NCBI GenBank assembly: GCA_027625915.1 | Contig: JANTQA010000012.1 | Span: forward strand, 1,891,001-1,955,000 | Direction of reading: 5' to 3' | DNA length: 64,000 bases | From: Anaeramoeba flamelloides | Lineage: Eukaryota > Metamonada > Anaeramoebidae | In this document: in pieces, positions 1 through 18,546 of the stretch | How the letters are laid out: each line of letters begins with the position of its first letter | Position numbering within the stretch: position 1 is the stretch's first letter | The notes under the pieces: generated by a model | What the model was told of the DNA's origin: nothing | Databases searched by the model: none | What the model saw: only the letters and a program-made list of their open reading frames with translations | Position numbers and translations under genes: made by a program

Positions 1-6119
<6,119 letters not shown>

Positions 6120-9100
6120 CTCTGTTTTGTTTTTATTTTTGTTTTCTGAGAGAAAAGTTTAATCTCTAAAAAGTAAATGAAAAGAAAAAACAAAACAAGT
6201 TTTGTGTTTTTTTTTTGAAGAAAGAAAAAAAAAGAAAAAAAACTTTGTTTTGAAATCTAAAAGGTTACAAAAAAATGAAAAATGTGAATTTCCATCCCTT
6301 TAAAATTAAAATCGGTTAAAGTTATTGTTTTTGAGTTATTTAAGGAAACTCACTCTGTTTGTTTTTAGTACGTTTAATTCTAAACAATTGGAGATACTTT
6401 TGAAGTAATATGAAAGAGTGAATAAAAGGGTTAATTCTTATGAAAGTTGTGAGATTTTTCGTTTATTTTATTCTAAAATTTCTCTTCGAAAGTATTTCGA
6501 TTCATAAACTGGTAATAGTAAATTAAGGGGAAGACAAAGGCTGACTGAATAAATGTTTATTACGTAAATTTTATAATAGATATTGAATTATGAAGTAATT
6601 CTAGGAAATATTTCCCTAATCAAATCAAAAAAATACAACTTTTTTGGAGAAATATTTATATAGACAATTAATGGGTAAAAAATAACAAGTTAATAAGGAA
6701 AAAATAATTTTAAAATAATAAAATACTGTTATAAGTTTCTACTAGTCTTGAAAATTTTGTTGAGATTAAGCCTCTGAGGAAAATAATTGTCTCGATCATA
6801 ATGGAAAAAAATTAATACCATTTTTTTAAACTTGAAAAATATCCTTGAAAATTGTGATCAGAAACTTTCATTTCTATGAATTGTGTCATATTAAACTAAT
6901 AAATAAATTGGATTATTATGAGAATAAATAAATGGCAAATACCAAATGTTGAAAATAAATTAAAATATTTATATAGTTTTATAAAATTGATTGGAAAAAA
7001 TTAATTTATTATTCTTTTTCAGAAATAGTTTATTATTTGATTTTTTTTTTTTTTGAAAAAGACAATATTCAAATCAAATTTTGAAAACCTTTTTATTTTT
7101 ATTTTTGTAGGTTAATTCTTTCATTTTAGTGTTTAACTTAAAATTAAAATTTCTTAATATGCCTTCAAAATGACAAAGAGGAAATAATAGTAAACTTGAA
7201 AATAGTTGGTTGGAAATTGAAAACAATTGTTTTTTATTGATAGAAAAGAAATGAATAAATAAAAAGTTGAATTTTACTTTTTCATGGGGTTCTTATCTTA
7301 TCTAAAAGGTATTTTTTTCAAGAGAAAGTTTCCCAATAAGATAAAAATGAAATTTTATCCATTTTTGTTCTTCCGTTTTTGTGTTTCGGACTTTTTTCAG
7401 ATTATTTCAAAAGGTTTATTTTTAAAAATAAACATTAAGAAATACATTTATTGAATTTTAAACTTCAGTTTTAAGAAAAAACAAAATAGATACTTTTTAT
7501 AAGACTTTTTTAAAAAGAGAAACAATACCTTAACAAAAAAATACTTTAATTATGGATTTTATGATATTTCAACTTTTGAAAAAAAAAAGTAATCACAAAA
7601 AAATGGTTATTGGGTATACTATATATTGTTTTTAAAAGAGTCATCAGAACAATTGGTCAACAATTTTTTCAAATATAAAATCATGATTCTTTTTTCTAGA
7701 AAGTTTCCTGAGGAAATTTTCAAAGAAACAGATAATAAACCATTATTAAATTTGGTATATGTTTCTTAAGTGTAATGGGATTTTGGTGAAAATAATTTTT
7801 TAAGAAGAAATCAAATTTTTATCATTATCCTCTTATCAACAAGTGATGTTTGATAGATTTCTAAAAATATAATAATAAATAATTTTTATATTATACCAGA
7901 AAAAAAGGAACCAAATGAAGACACCCAATTTATAACTTAAAGGCTTGTGAATATTATTTTTTGAAAACAATTTGTATTCGTTTTGAAGCTTTATTCTTTG
8001 GTCCTTTTTTGATATCTTTAAGGTTTTTTTTTTCTCATATTTCAGATGAGTTCTATTGAGAGAATATTTCGTAATATCATTACTTTGTCAAAAATAGAGG
8101 GTTTCCAAATAACCACAAATTATATGAAATCAAATTAAATTGATAGTATTAGGAAGATTATATTTTACTTTTCTTAAGGGTAACTTTATTGAGTGAATAC
8201 GGTAAAATTGTTGATAAAAAGACTCAATTAAGAATTTATTAAACTGAGTGGAATTTTTTTTATTTTTAACAATTTTTACCAATTTTATCTTTCTTACATT
8301 ACCAAAATTTAATTTTACAATTATATAATTTCCCTTATAAATTTATAAACACAAAACAATTATCCAAACTCTTCTACAACTTTTTTACAGTTTATTTACA
8401 AGTTTGAAATGTTTTCAAGTCTGAACTTGCTCTATAAATCATTAAAAGTTATTTTTTTTCTGTTTATGTTAAATTTAACATTGTTGATGTATTGTTGATT
8501 TAAACTTTGAAAATCGTAATTTTTGATCAAATTTTATGAGAATGAAAATTCTTTTTGAAAAGTTAATTTAAAAATCACACAATAACTAATCACCTTCTTG
8601 GGTGGCAATAAAGTACTTAATTGAGTTATTTTATCTTTTGGATGATATAGATTCTTTACTTTGTCAAAACCAGATGATTCTAAAAAACCAAACAATTAGA
8701 GTAATTCGAATTAAATTGATTTTGAACTTTTACAAAACAATTTGTTTCAATATATATAAATTTGAGGTGTTTATGTATAAAATAAGAATAATTAGATTTT
8801 TTTTGGAATTTAGAATTCTTTGATACTTTTTTTTTGAATTTTTTGTCAATTATATCCTTTAGATATTTTTTTTGTTATTTGAATTTTGTAAAATTGAAAA
8901 AGATATGAAACTTTTTTTCTAAAATATTATATGTATTGTTTACTGTATGAGGGTTGAAACCCAATGCCCAGTGCTAAAAAAATGCAAAATTGATTATATG
9001 TTGAACAAAACTAATAACACTAAAAGTTTGGTATTTTTTTATGATTTTATCAAAAACATTTAGTGATCAAAAACTTGGCAATTTTATTCAACTTTTCAAG

Positions 9101-9309
9101 TTGAATTTGAAATCAATTTTTTCTACCCCTTTCTTAGATTATACTCAGTAGATTGTTTTGAAGGATATTTATATTCTTCTCTTTAACCAGAAACTGTTTA
9201 AACACATCGAACTTGGTAGGTTTTTAGTATGAATTTTTAGATTTTCTAACTTTTTAAGGTAATTTTCAAATTCAGAATGTAAAAAAGTTTCTTCATCTCA
9301 GAAAAAAAT

Positions 9310-9410
9310 AAAAAAAAAACTTGTTTATTAAAGTACAAAAATATTATATCATTTACTTGACCAAATTAAAAATTATACACGTCCTGAAACAGGAGGAATA
9401 AAAAAACATT
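9310..9410 (-). repeat. Dispersed repeat family D, copy 1
   Basis: The text around ATATTATATCATTTAC, an A/T spacer and CCTGAAACAGGAGGA recurs in inverted orientation at about 34425-34520 (TCCTCCTGTTTTAGGACAG ... GTAAATGATATAATATT) and, more worn, at about 41985-42060. Family unknown; it may be part of a larger non-autonomous element. The strand is arbitrary: the 34.4 kb copy is in the opposite orientation. Confidence 0.55.
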
Positions 9411-10760
9411 TACTAATAAAAAAATATTTGATTGTTAAGAATGCTAATTTCTCAAAAAATTGTAAATTTTTGACTTTTATATTCAAACCTAAGGAGAAAA
9501 ATAATATTTTGAACATTTTTTTTTGTTTTTTAGGAAAATTTTTAATTTATTCCGGTATTTCTTTAAAGAAAACCAACCTTCATCCAAATTTTATTATTTC
9601 TGGTATTTATAATCAATATAAAATCAATTGTTTTTAAACAATAAATAAATTTTTCTTTTTTTGTCTGAGTAGTTATGAATGCAATGTAGTAGATAAAAAA
9701 ATTCAATAATTTAAATAAAACATTTTTAGTACTTTATTAAATTTTTTTTAGATATAGTCATTTTAACAATTTGAATTTTTTTTTTTTTTTTAATGGTTTT
9801 GTCATACAATTAAAACATTTTTAAAAGTCGTATATTTTAATAAAGAGTGGAATTTTTGTAAAAAAAAGAACTTTTCTTCCAACCGAAATCCGGTTTCACA
9901 TTTAAAGGCTGATTCTTCACTTCATTAAAACAAAAAAACCATCAAAAAGTTTTAATTCTGAAGAGTTTTTACTTTTTTCCAAATACTAATCTTCAAAAAA
10001 AAATTTTCAAAAAGTAAACACATTTTTAAAATAGCCGTACCACTTTTTTAAAATTAGTTTATTATTACCTTTTAATTTTTTCAACAAAAACAATAACAAT
10101 TACATACTCTCATTTTTAGTGTATCAGACACCCCCGAAGTGCGAGGGCTTCACAATAAGTGACTCGACCCTCAAATTATTTGATATTGTAAAAATTATTT
10201 GAGTTTTTATTGAAACTAATTACTGGGTTGTTTTCAAACACAAAAAAGATTTATAAGTTTTAATTCTGTTTTAAAAAATATTTTTTTCAACTTTTCATCA
10301 AAAATTGGTTTCACAAAAATGTAGAAAATTTAATAAATAAAAAAAAAAAAAGTTGTTTTAATTTTATTTTTTTTTTCGATTAAAAAGTGACTCACAAAAT
10401 TACCTAAAAGTTCACTTGTTAATCAATAGGTTGTATTTAATTTCAGAAATAAAAAGAAAATTTATTAAAATTTACTTGTCATTTATTAAATTAAATAAAA
10501 ATCATCATTAGTTTTTTGAAAATTTAAAATTATTGAGTTAAATCTTTGATTTTACTCTTTTTCTTTTGAATTCTGGAAAACCTCCATTAGGTTTTCTTTA
10601 GTTTGAATTTTGATTCGAAAATACATTGATTTTCAGTGCAAAACAGAAAGCCAAAATAAAACTATTGGTTTGTTTTTTAACATTTCGTTTTTATTAAAAA
10701 ATCGCTATATTTTCTAAAAAAAAATAATTATTCAAAAAAAATCTTCCTTAAGTTTTTTAG

Positions 10761-10910
10761 AATTTAAAAGAATTAAGTAAAGTCTATGAATTTTTCTCCA
10801 TTTTTTTGAATTCTGGAAAAGTTAGGCACTATACGGACACCTTTCGTTGGGCTTTCCACAATTCCAGAGAATAGTGTAAAATCATAGACTTTGCTCGATT
10901 CTTTTGAATT
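10761..10910. mobile_element. Fold-back (MITE-like) element, about 150 bp
   Basis: The left arm (AAAAGAATTAAGTAAAGTCTATGA ... GAATTCTGGAAAA, with spacing) is matched in reverse by the right arm (TTTCCACAATTCCAGAG ... TCATAGACTTTGCTC ... CTTTTGAATT). Arms are about 60 bp with several mismatches around a short loop near 10835. Related half-copies occur at about 10520-10590, 34310-34350, 42060-42120 and 42425-42480, each around an AGTAAAATC / TTTTGAATTC core. No coding capacity, so non-autonomous. Confidence 0.6.
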
Positions 10911-11478
10911 ACGATTAAAAAAAAAAAAAAAACCTACACACTCTAAAGCATTCTAGGTGCTTCTGTTATCTCTAAATTGGATTCGAGATGCTGTTGAATT
11001 GAGTGAGAGAACAAAACTGGTCAATTCTCTCAGGGATTGGATCCTTTAGATAAATCGGGAGGGATTTTGTTCCGATTCTTATTCTGTATATATAATAGTG
11101 CAAAAAGATTCTAGATCTGTCAAACTATTTCCTCAAAGAATCAGTGGTTCGATAAATCATCAGCACGATTTTCAATTAAAATTACACATTGGTGGATTTT
11201 GTAACTTTTTGGTAAAATGATAAACAATCAGAAACAATGTGGCTGAGCGGCTTCTTTCAACTTCCAACCTTGGGTGATGTAAATTTGGCACTTTATTGTG
11301 ACTGCTAAGGGTTGACGAATAAAACATTAAAACATGATCATGAGAGAATTTTGAAGTGGCCAAATTTACAACTTCCAATTCAAAGCACATCTAAAATAAG
11401 CATAGTCATTATATGTATTCGAAACTAAATTTGTCACTTTACAACTGTCAAATTATTGGTTCTCAAAAAGTTTTTTTT

Positions 11479-12489
11479 TTATTTTTGATGCAAATCACTC
11501 ATAGTTAACTCTTTTATTTGGTCCGAGCGACTGGAATTTTGAGAGGACTCATAATCATTAAAAATTTGATCAATTATTTTTTTTGGTGGCAAGATATTTT
11601 CAAGATCACTTTCAGAACTTTTCGAATCATTGTTATTTACAACAATAAACCGATAATTTATATTTTCTTTTTGTTTATTATTATAATTCATATTGAGCTT
11701 TTTCCTGCCAGTATCAAGACCTTCTCTCAAATAACTGCTCAACGGGCTATCTTCTTTGAAATAAATGCCACTTTTGTGATTCTTCTGGTTTTTGTTTTTT
11801 TTATTCGTCTTTTTAGTAAGGGTGTTAATCTTTTTATTTTTTCTTTTTTTCTTACTCCTGATCTTTTTCTTTTTCTTTTTCTTTTTCTTTTTCTTTTTCT
11901 TGTTCTTGCTCTTGTTCTCTTTCTCTTTCTTGTTCTTGTTCTTGTTCTTGTTCTTGTTCTTGTTCTTTTCCTTTTTTTCCATTTCCTCGTCAACCACATC
12001 AACCACTTCTTCTTTGTTTTTGAGTAAAAGGGGGTTTTTTAATGGGGTGTCTCTTAATTTGATACACCAAATAAGCGTAAGGAGCTGTCCACCTATTTTG
12101 ATCCTTTTTAAAGATATCTTGTGGAAGGTTTGGTATAAATGTGGTTTGTAGTGTTGATAACTGAAAATGATTTCTGTTGTATGGTTTTTGATCACTTCGT
12201 TATTGACTTCCTGCAAGAGCTCGAGAACGTTCTTTTTATAAAACGGTTGGTACGGCGCATATATAGAGTTCTGGCTTTCCTTGATTTCTTTGGTGGTTTT
12301 GTTAAGTAAGGATTGATCAGTCGGAACACCCAGCAAATCATAATACGCACGATTAATAAATCTCAGAATTGCGTTGTCGTCCCAGACACATACTGCAATA
12401 TTTGTTTTGTTTAGAAAAGTTAAAAACTTTTTCACATTTTTTTTCGGGATCTGATCAATTGTTTTAAAGGTCGTAAATTTGAGTCCCAT
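11479..12489 (-). CDS. PAS-domain protein with basic low-complexity tail
   Basis: This intron-free 336-residue protein starts at the ATG at 12489 and ends at TAA. Residues about 18-150 fit a PAS sensor fold: KKFLTFLNKTNIAVCVWDD, ILRFINRAYYDLLGVP and a closing strand GGQLLTLIWCIKL. PAS domains bind small ligands or partners and tune signalling. Residues about 170-235 are Lys/Asn/Glu repeats with a pure Lys run (about 200-210), coded by CTTTTT/GTTCTT repeats, and could serve as a nuclear localisation signal. The Ser/Asp-rich C-terminus has no recognisable output domain. No kinase, cyclase or histidine-kinase module is visible, so its role is unknown. The PAS call is by pattern, moderate confidence. 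Confidence 0.65.
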   Translation of the reverse strand: MGLKFTTFKTIDQIPKKNVKKFLTFLNKTNIAVCVWDDNAILRFINRAYYDLLGVPTDQSLLNKTTKEIKESQNSIYAPYQPFYKKNVLELLQEVNNEVIKNHTTEIIFSYQHYKPHLYQTFHKISLKRIKIGGQLLTLIWCIKLRDTPLKNPLLLKNKEEVVDVVDEEMEKKEKNKNKNKNKNKNKKEKENKSKNKKKKKKKKKKKKKIRSKKKRKNKKINTLTKKTNKKNKNQKNHKSGIYFKEDSPLSSYLREGLDTGRKKLNMNYNNKQKENINYRFIVVNNNDSKSSESDLENILPPKKIIDQIFNDYESSQNSSRSDQIKELTMSDLHQK

Positions 12490-13399
12490 TATTTAAGTTG
12501 ACAAAAATCTCGTTTTTAATTGCTTTAAAAAACAAACCCGAAATGAAAAAAATGAATCGAAAAAAGTGTTTTTTTTTATGAGCTCTTCAAATATCAGATA
12601 ATTTTCAAAATAACCCTATTTTACAATTTACAAGAAACTCCTGTTTTGTAAACTTTTAATTTTTCCGAAAAGAAAAAAATTATGTTAAAATAATTAAAAC
12701 TTATTTAAAGATTTAAAAAAATCGTCTACACCCAAGAACATGAACAAGAAAATAATAGTTATCAAATACCTTACCAAAATACAGAACTAAATCTCTTTTA
12801 TTTAAAATATTGTTCTATTTATCCAATCAATTTTTTTTTTGTAAAAATTACCATCCTAAGGGTATAATCATTTACAGTGAACCCCCATACTCAAGGAGCA
12901 CTTTATGACAAAAATCGATTCTGTTAAATTTCACTTTTCTAAAGTGACAAAAAAAAGCGCTTTAAAAAAAAAAATGTTTAAGAAATATTTCTTACAAATA
13001 CAGTAAAGAAAAAAAAAACAAATCAGATAATTGACTAAAATGATCGAATTGTGTAAAAAGGAATGTAACATTGTCAAGATTTCAAGATTTTCGCAAATCG
13101 AAAATTCAAATTACTTCTAAAAAATCTATTAATGTGGAAATAATGTGTTTCGACTTTCTAAAAAGCATGTTTCAAATCAAAGAGTGCATTTCTTTTTCTT
13201 AAAAGTCACAATTAAATGATCAACCAAATTTCCAGTTAACCTTCTGTAAATATACATTGGTTCCCAAAAGTTTGACTTCAAAAACAAAAATTTAAAATGA
13301 AAAATCAAACGTGTGTAATATTTTTGTCTAAAAAATTTTGTGAATGCTTAGAAAAAGGTAATGTTCAAAAAATCAAAAACTTTGTTAATACTATTTGTT

Positions 13400-13603
13400 G
13401 CAAAATAAAAAGATCAATATTTTCATTTAGCTTTCCAAAATTGTAATTTATAAAATCATATAACCATTTCAAATTTTTAATTCTTAAAACTAGCTTAAAT
13501 TAATAATTTACCTTTGAGAATTGGGGTCTTAGATAATTTACTTTAATTCTTGGTATGTGATTTTATGGAAAGCTAAATGAAAATTTTGATCTTTTTATTT
13601 TAC
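13400..13603. mobile_element. Fold-back MITE, about 204 bp
   Basis: The left arm CAAAATAAAAAGATCAATATTTTCATTTAGCTTTCC (with one base difference) is repeated in reverse on the right as GGAAAGCTAAATGAAAATTTTGATC...TTATTTTA. The arms are about 35 bp around an AT-rich centre of about 130 bp. No reading frame. A diverged relative lies at 16141-16375. Confidence 0.65.
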
Positions 13604-14678
13604 AATTAACAGTAAAAAGGGTAAACTTGAATAAAAAAATTTTCAACATATTTAATAAATAATTTTAAATTTTCTCAAAATTTTATTGAGTTTGACTTTA
13701 AAATTGATTTGAACTTTGGATAAATGTTGACTTCCTAATTCGAGAAATACTGGAATAAGAAAAAGATAAGATTTTATTTGAAATAAGGGCTTTCAACCCC
13801 GACCCTGGTTATTTTTGACCATTCAATAAACAATTATGATTTTTTTCTTATTAACCCAACCAGAACAACTAACAAAAAATAAAAAATGACGCCCAATTAA
13901 CAAGGAGAAAAAATTTTCACCTCCTTTCCATATTATTCTTTTTATAAATATAGTTTCCAAATGAAGTCGGTTGTAATTTTTGGATCAGTTTGAAAAAGGA
14001 AAGTTTAAATGAAGTGTAAATTTTTTCTGTTTTTTATTCAATTACAAGTATAATATTGAAAAAAAGAGTTTGAATGTTAATTAAAGTCTAAGGAATGAAA
14101 GAAAATACAAATACTGTTCAATTCCAATTAAAAAACGAAAATTTTTAGGTCACATCCCAAAATATTTTTCTAGTTGATAATTGAAGAAAATCCAAAAATC
14201 TTTACAACACCAAAGTTTAGAAATGATATTTTTGGACAATAAATCAAATTTCCTAAGTTAACTCTAAGAAATAATTATTTACTCTACTAATTTGATTGTA
14301 GCATTAATAATTAAAATTCAGTTTGGAAATTGAAATAAAAATTTTTATTTATTAATTGGTAAACAACAGTAGATTTCAAACCAACTTAATAACAAGTTCG
14401 TGTTTTTTTAAAGAATTTACAATGCCAAAGAGTTGGAGTGGTTTGTTTTTGTCACACAAGATGAAATTTTCATCAATACTATTTTTTTTTCATAAAAATA
14501 TTATTTTTTTTTTAGATTATTAATAGGATTTTATCAATTATTTTCTCACATCCCCTTTTTTGACAAAACCAATAGTTGGCTTATTCTTTACAAATAGTTG
14601 GCAGTTATATTTAATACTAGATCATTATTGAAAACATTTAATAAAAATAAATAATTTTTTCTAAAAATTAATTTCAAC

Positions 14679-15218
14679 TAAACTAGATTCCAAAAATTTG
14701 GACACAGTTTAAACAGTTGGAAAAATAACAATAACATCATTACTGAACTTTAAATTTAAATTGGAAAGAATTTTGATTTTACGAACAATTTCATTTTTTA
14801 TCTTTTTTGTTTTGTTTTCATTTTCTTTTTTGCAGTTACGTAATCTGTTTCGTTAGATCTCGAATTTTTTTTTCAATGGTTGATAGAAGGTTAGTGTTGA
14901 GTTTGTTAAATTGGAAAATCACATACAATTGGTCGAGGGTATCTTATCATTTGATGGATCAACAATTATTGGTGAAATTTCAACAAATTTACCAATACAT
15001 TTTTTGTTCCGCTCGTTTCATTATTTTGGATACACAGATTTTTATTTTTGAGTTTTATATTTTTTTCTTTTATTTGGGTTAAAATGATTACTTATTAAAA
15101 CATTAATACTGGGTTACTTAAATGTTGTTTTATATTAGGTTTGGAAAAATACAATAAATTGGGTTTTATTTTGCCTATTTTTGATTTTGGGTGTGTCCAA
15201 ATTTTTGGAACGGTTTTA
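14679..15218 (+). mobile_element. TIR element family E, copy 1 (about 540 bp)
   Basis: The ends are inverted: TTCCAAAAATTTGGACACAG at 14688 and its reverse form TGTGTCCAAATTTTTGGAA ending at 15210. TIRs probably extend outward to TA (TAAACTAG... and ...GGTTTTA). The interior carries TTTTTTGCAGTTACGTAATC and matches copies at 16.6 and 27.3 kb over its full length. The open frame seen in the 16.6 kb copy is interrupted here. A non-autonomous DNA transposon is the simplest reading; no transposase was recognised. Confidence 0.7.
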
Positions 15219-16140
15219 CTTTATAAAACTTTTAGTTGTATAGTTATTTTTCAAATAATTCTTTTAACTTTTTCTTTTTCTAATTAAAATCTAAATGAGA
15301 TTGTTCTCATTTCTAATTTGGAAATTATTTATCACGTATTTGATGTAATGTTTCTTTATATTATAGAAAATCAATTATTTTACAATTCCATTCTTCAAAA
15401 TGATATATAAAAAAATTCAATAGATACCAAACCAAAACAATTTAAAAACTTTAAATAAAAAAAGAAAACAATTCTTTTTTTTTAATAAAATCAATTTTAT
15501 TTGTGAATAAATTATCAATGTAATTTTAATTGAATTTTATTATTAATAGTTTTTTCTTTGATAACTGGTACCAATGTATCAACATTTAATTTGGCAACCT
15601 TTGAAAATAAAATCAATTTTCCTATTTCCAACTTCTTAAACTTTTCATTTATTTTATTTTTTTCCTAAATTAAAATTATATTTCATTTTTTTTTTTTCGA
15701 TCATTATTTATCTTTTGAGTTTATATATTCGAAAAACAACACAACTAATATCATCCATAAACTATTCAGTAAAAACAAATTAATCCTGATTTACAAAAAA
15801 AATGAGAATTTATATTCATAAGGATTTTTCATTAAACAACTTTTTTACTTTTTTTTTTATACATTTTGTTTTCAACTTGCAAAAAAAAATCTTCAACTTT
15901 CGTGATTGTTTTTGATCAGTTGAAAGTTTAACTTTAAATTGATAAAATTGAAAAAGTTAAACCAATTTTTTGAATATTAACCCAATTGTAAAAAAAATTC
16001 TAAAGATTACAAAATATGATTTTTTAATTACACTCTTGAAAAAAAAAGAATTAGAAAAAAAAATAATTCTTTAATGTAGAAAAATTGATAAAAGTTTTTC
16101 AAAAAGTACACATCCCACGAAAACAACTTTCACTTAAATA

Positions 16141-16375
16141 CTGTTAATTGAAAAATAAAAATTATAATATTTTCAGTCAAATTCCCAAAAAAAAAAACAC
16201 CACTCAAGAATTATAAGAAATCATCAAATCCCACAATTCTAAAAGCAGAAATTATTAATTTAAAGTGATTATACGAATTAAAAAATATGAAATGTTCTCA
16301 TTTTTATAAAAAAATTTTTTGGAAAGTTGAATGAAAATTTTGTTCGATTTATTTACAACAAATTGTATTAATTTT
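16141..16375. mobile_element. Fold-back MITE, relative of the 13.4 kb copy
   Basis: The left arm (AAAATAAAAATTATAATATTTTCAGTCAAATTCCC, broken by mismatches) pairs with the right arm (GGAAAGTTGAATGAAAATTTTGTTC...TTATTT). Sequence and arm order match the element at 13400-13603, but this copy is more diverged. Confidence 0.5.
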
Positions 16376-16559
16376 GGTTAACTTTCCAAAAAAAAAAATC
16401 CCAAATAAGGTTGAAAAATGAATAACAAAAAGTTTCTCAAATCCTCTTATTTTTTGTTCCGAATTGTTCAAATTTCTTTTTCAAATTAATTTAATCATTA
16501 TAATATAGAAGATATTTTTATATCTAGATTTTTTTCCGAAAATCTCTTAATATAAAATA

Positions 16560-17089
16560 TATTCCAAAAATTTGGATACAGTTAAACAGTGGAAAGAATA
16601 GTAATACTTCACTTTAAATTGAATTTCTAAAGAATTTTGATTTTAAAAACTATTTCATTTTTTGTCTTTTTTATTTTGTTTTCATTTCCTTTTTTGCAGT
16701 TACATATTGTGTTTCGTTAGATCTGGATTTTTTTTCAGATGGTTGGTCGAATTTTGGTGCTGAGTTTGTTAAATTGGAAAATCGTATACAATTGGTCGAT
16801 ATTATCTTATCATTTGATCGATCAATAATTGTTGGTGAAATTTCAACAAATTTACCAATAGATTTTTTGTTCTCACTTGTTTCATTCTTTTGGACACACA
16901 TCAATTTTTATTTTTGAGTTTTATATTTTTTTCTTTTATTTGGATTAAAAAGATTATATATTAAAAACTTTTAATACTGGGTAACTTAAATATGGTTTTA
17001 TATTAGGTTTGAAAAAATTTAATAAATTGAGTTTTTTTTTTTCCAATTTTTGATTTTGGGTATGTTCAAATTTTTGGAATGGGAGTTTA
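16560..17089 (+). mobile_element. TIR element family E, copy 2 (about 530 bp), with a 99-codon open frame
   Basis: The left end is ATTCCAAAAATTTGGATACA and the right end TATGTTCAAATTTTTGGAAT, an inverted pair like copy 1. On the plus strand a frame stays open from 16618 to 16914 without an ATG. It begins with a hydrophobic, secretory-signal-like stretch (FCLFYFVFISFFA). It continues with DGWSNFGAEFVKLENR, IQLVDIILSF and VGEISTNLP. The W-x-N-F/Y-G ... V/I-x-L ... G-x-I-x-T-L-P order resembles a beta domain common at the C-termini of phage and bacterial surface proteins. That resemblance is my inference. The other copies do not keep this frame. Confidence 0.65.
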
Positions 17090-18546
17090 TTTCCCTTAGC
17101 CCCCCGGATTTTCCTAAATTTCATCAAATATTTAGAAAAAGATTTAAAATGATATTGATCTACTAATATATTTATTTTCTTATTTGTCTTTAATCCAGAT
17201 TTGGATTATAATAAAAAGTCTAAATAGTTCAAAGATAAAGTTGTTAAGTTATTGATTATTTTTTTGAAATGGGGAAAAAAAATAGTAATTATTCATTTTT
17301 ACATTTTTTTTTAAAGATTTTAATTTTTATTTTTAATTTTTTAAAAATCAGAAGTTTTATTACTGCAATAGTAATTCAAAACTCAACACATTGATTTATT
17401 AATAATAAAAATCAAACTAATTTGTTAATTTTATGATAAATTTAATAAATAAAAAAATATATTTACTGAAAAAATTTCAATAAATATCAAATCAAGAGAA
17501 AAATAAACCACATTTCTTGAGGCAAAAATTAACAGTTTAATATGATAAACTTCCTAAAACTTTTATTCAAGTAATATAAATTACTTTTAAAAACAAAAAT
17601 AAAAAAAAATTGTTGTAAAATAATTTCATTTATTACATTGAAATCAAACAAATAAAAACTACTATTTAATAGATAAAATAATCAACCCTAAATTTAAAAA
17701 AAAAATAAAAAATAACTCTTAAATATTAACAAAAGATAATAAAATAATCTTAGAAACCAATTTTTTTTTTTTTTTTTTGTTCTGGGTAAAAATTTGAATA
17801 ATCTATTTGTGAAATTTGAATTTTTTGTTTCTAAATTAATCAAGATCTTGTTAAATAAGTTCTGATATATGGTCTCTAATTCTTTAATATTGTTTATTAT
17901 ATATCTAGATTTTAAAAAGTTATAAATTAAAAAATAGTAAAAATTAAAAAAAAAAAATCAATTATTAATCCGACTCGAACTATTAGCCAAATCATTTAAA
18001 TTTGAAAAAAAATCTTGTTGAAAAAATTTCCAAATTTTATAATGATTAAAAATATTATTTTTATTTCAAATTTAATTTATATTTTTTTTTATTTTTTAAT
18101 TTTTTAGAATCAAATATAGATATTGTTATTGAATGGTAATCAGTAGATAAAACAAATTTTCTATGTGATGTCAAAATAACTTTTGTAATGAATACATTAT
18201 TTAATCAAGTATTTTAGGCAATATAGGGGTGCAAAGGACACCCAAAAAAATTTCCAGTAAAGTTTGATGTGTATTCATCATTAAAATGAAGAGGTTTTTG
18301 ATATGTAATAAAACTTTTCAAAAAAAAAAAAAAATTCCCAATGTTGAAATTTTTTTTTCAAATTATTTTTTTACTTTATTGAGTATCTGAAGAAATAAAT
18401 TTAGTAAATTGAAAAAATAAGTTGCCAATACTTGTTAAAAAGAGTTTTGCTAATAAATATTTTTTTTTTATTTTTTTTTTATAATACTTTTCATTAAAAA
18501 AATGTTTTTATCTTTAAAAATTAAAAAGTGCTTGCTGATTCATATA

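Larger units (their letters stand above)
6120..11478. other. Gene-poor intergenic region, 5.4 kb
   Basis: No convincing coding exon was seen on either strand; open frames here are short and AT-driven. It holds one fold-back (10761-10910) and one copy of a dispersed repeat at about 9310-9410 (see separate entries). The stretch from about 10930 to 11470 is noticeably less AT-biased than the rest and contains a short inverted pair around AAATTTGGC near 11280-11370, but no RNA gene or exon could be supported in it. Confidence 0.6.
12490..18546. other. Intergenic region rich in TIR and fold-back elements, 6.1 kb
   Basis: No host exon was recognised. It contains two related fold-backs (13400-13603, 16141-16375) and two copies of a 530-540 bp TIR element (14679-15218, 16560-17089), listed separately. 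The rest is AT-rich DNA with A and T runs. A Tc1-like start TACAGTGAACCCCC at 12876 has no visible partner end. Confidence 0.6.

Noticed and set aside
9428-9637. 69-codon frame MIVKNANFSKN...
   Set aside because: Composition is what AT-rich DNA gives by chance; no family features or neighbours.
11230-11320. Possible tRNA-Ser/Leu around TGGCTGAGCGG
   Set aside because: No acceptor stem, anticodon stem or T-arm pairing can be drawn; only box-like words remain.
12876-12960. TACAGTGAACCCCC as the end of a Tc1/pogo element
   Set aside because: No matching inverted end was found within 2 kb.
14807-15082. 91-codon frame in the first family E copy as a gene
   Set aside because: It has an ATG by chance and is not the frame that stays open in the 16.6 kb copy.
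17960-18030. Minus-strand AGTTCGAGTCGG resembling a tRNA B box
   Set aside because: No A box or cloverleaf upstream on that strand.
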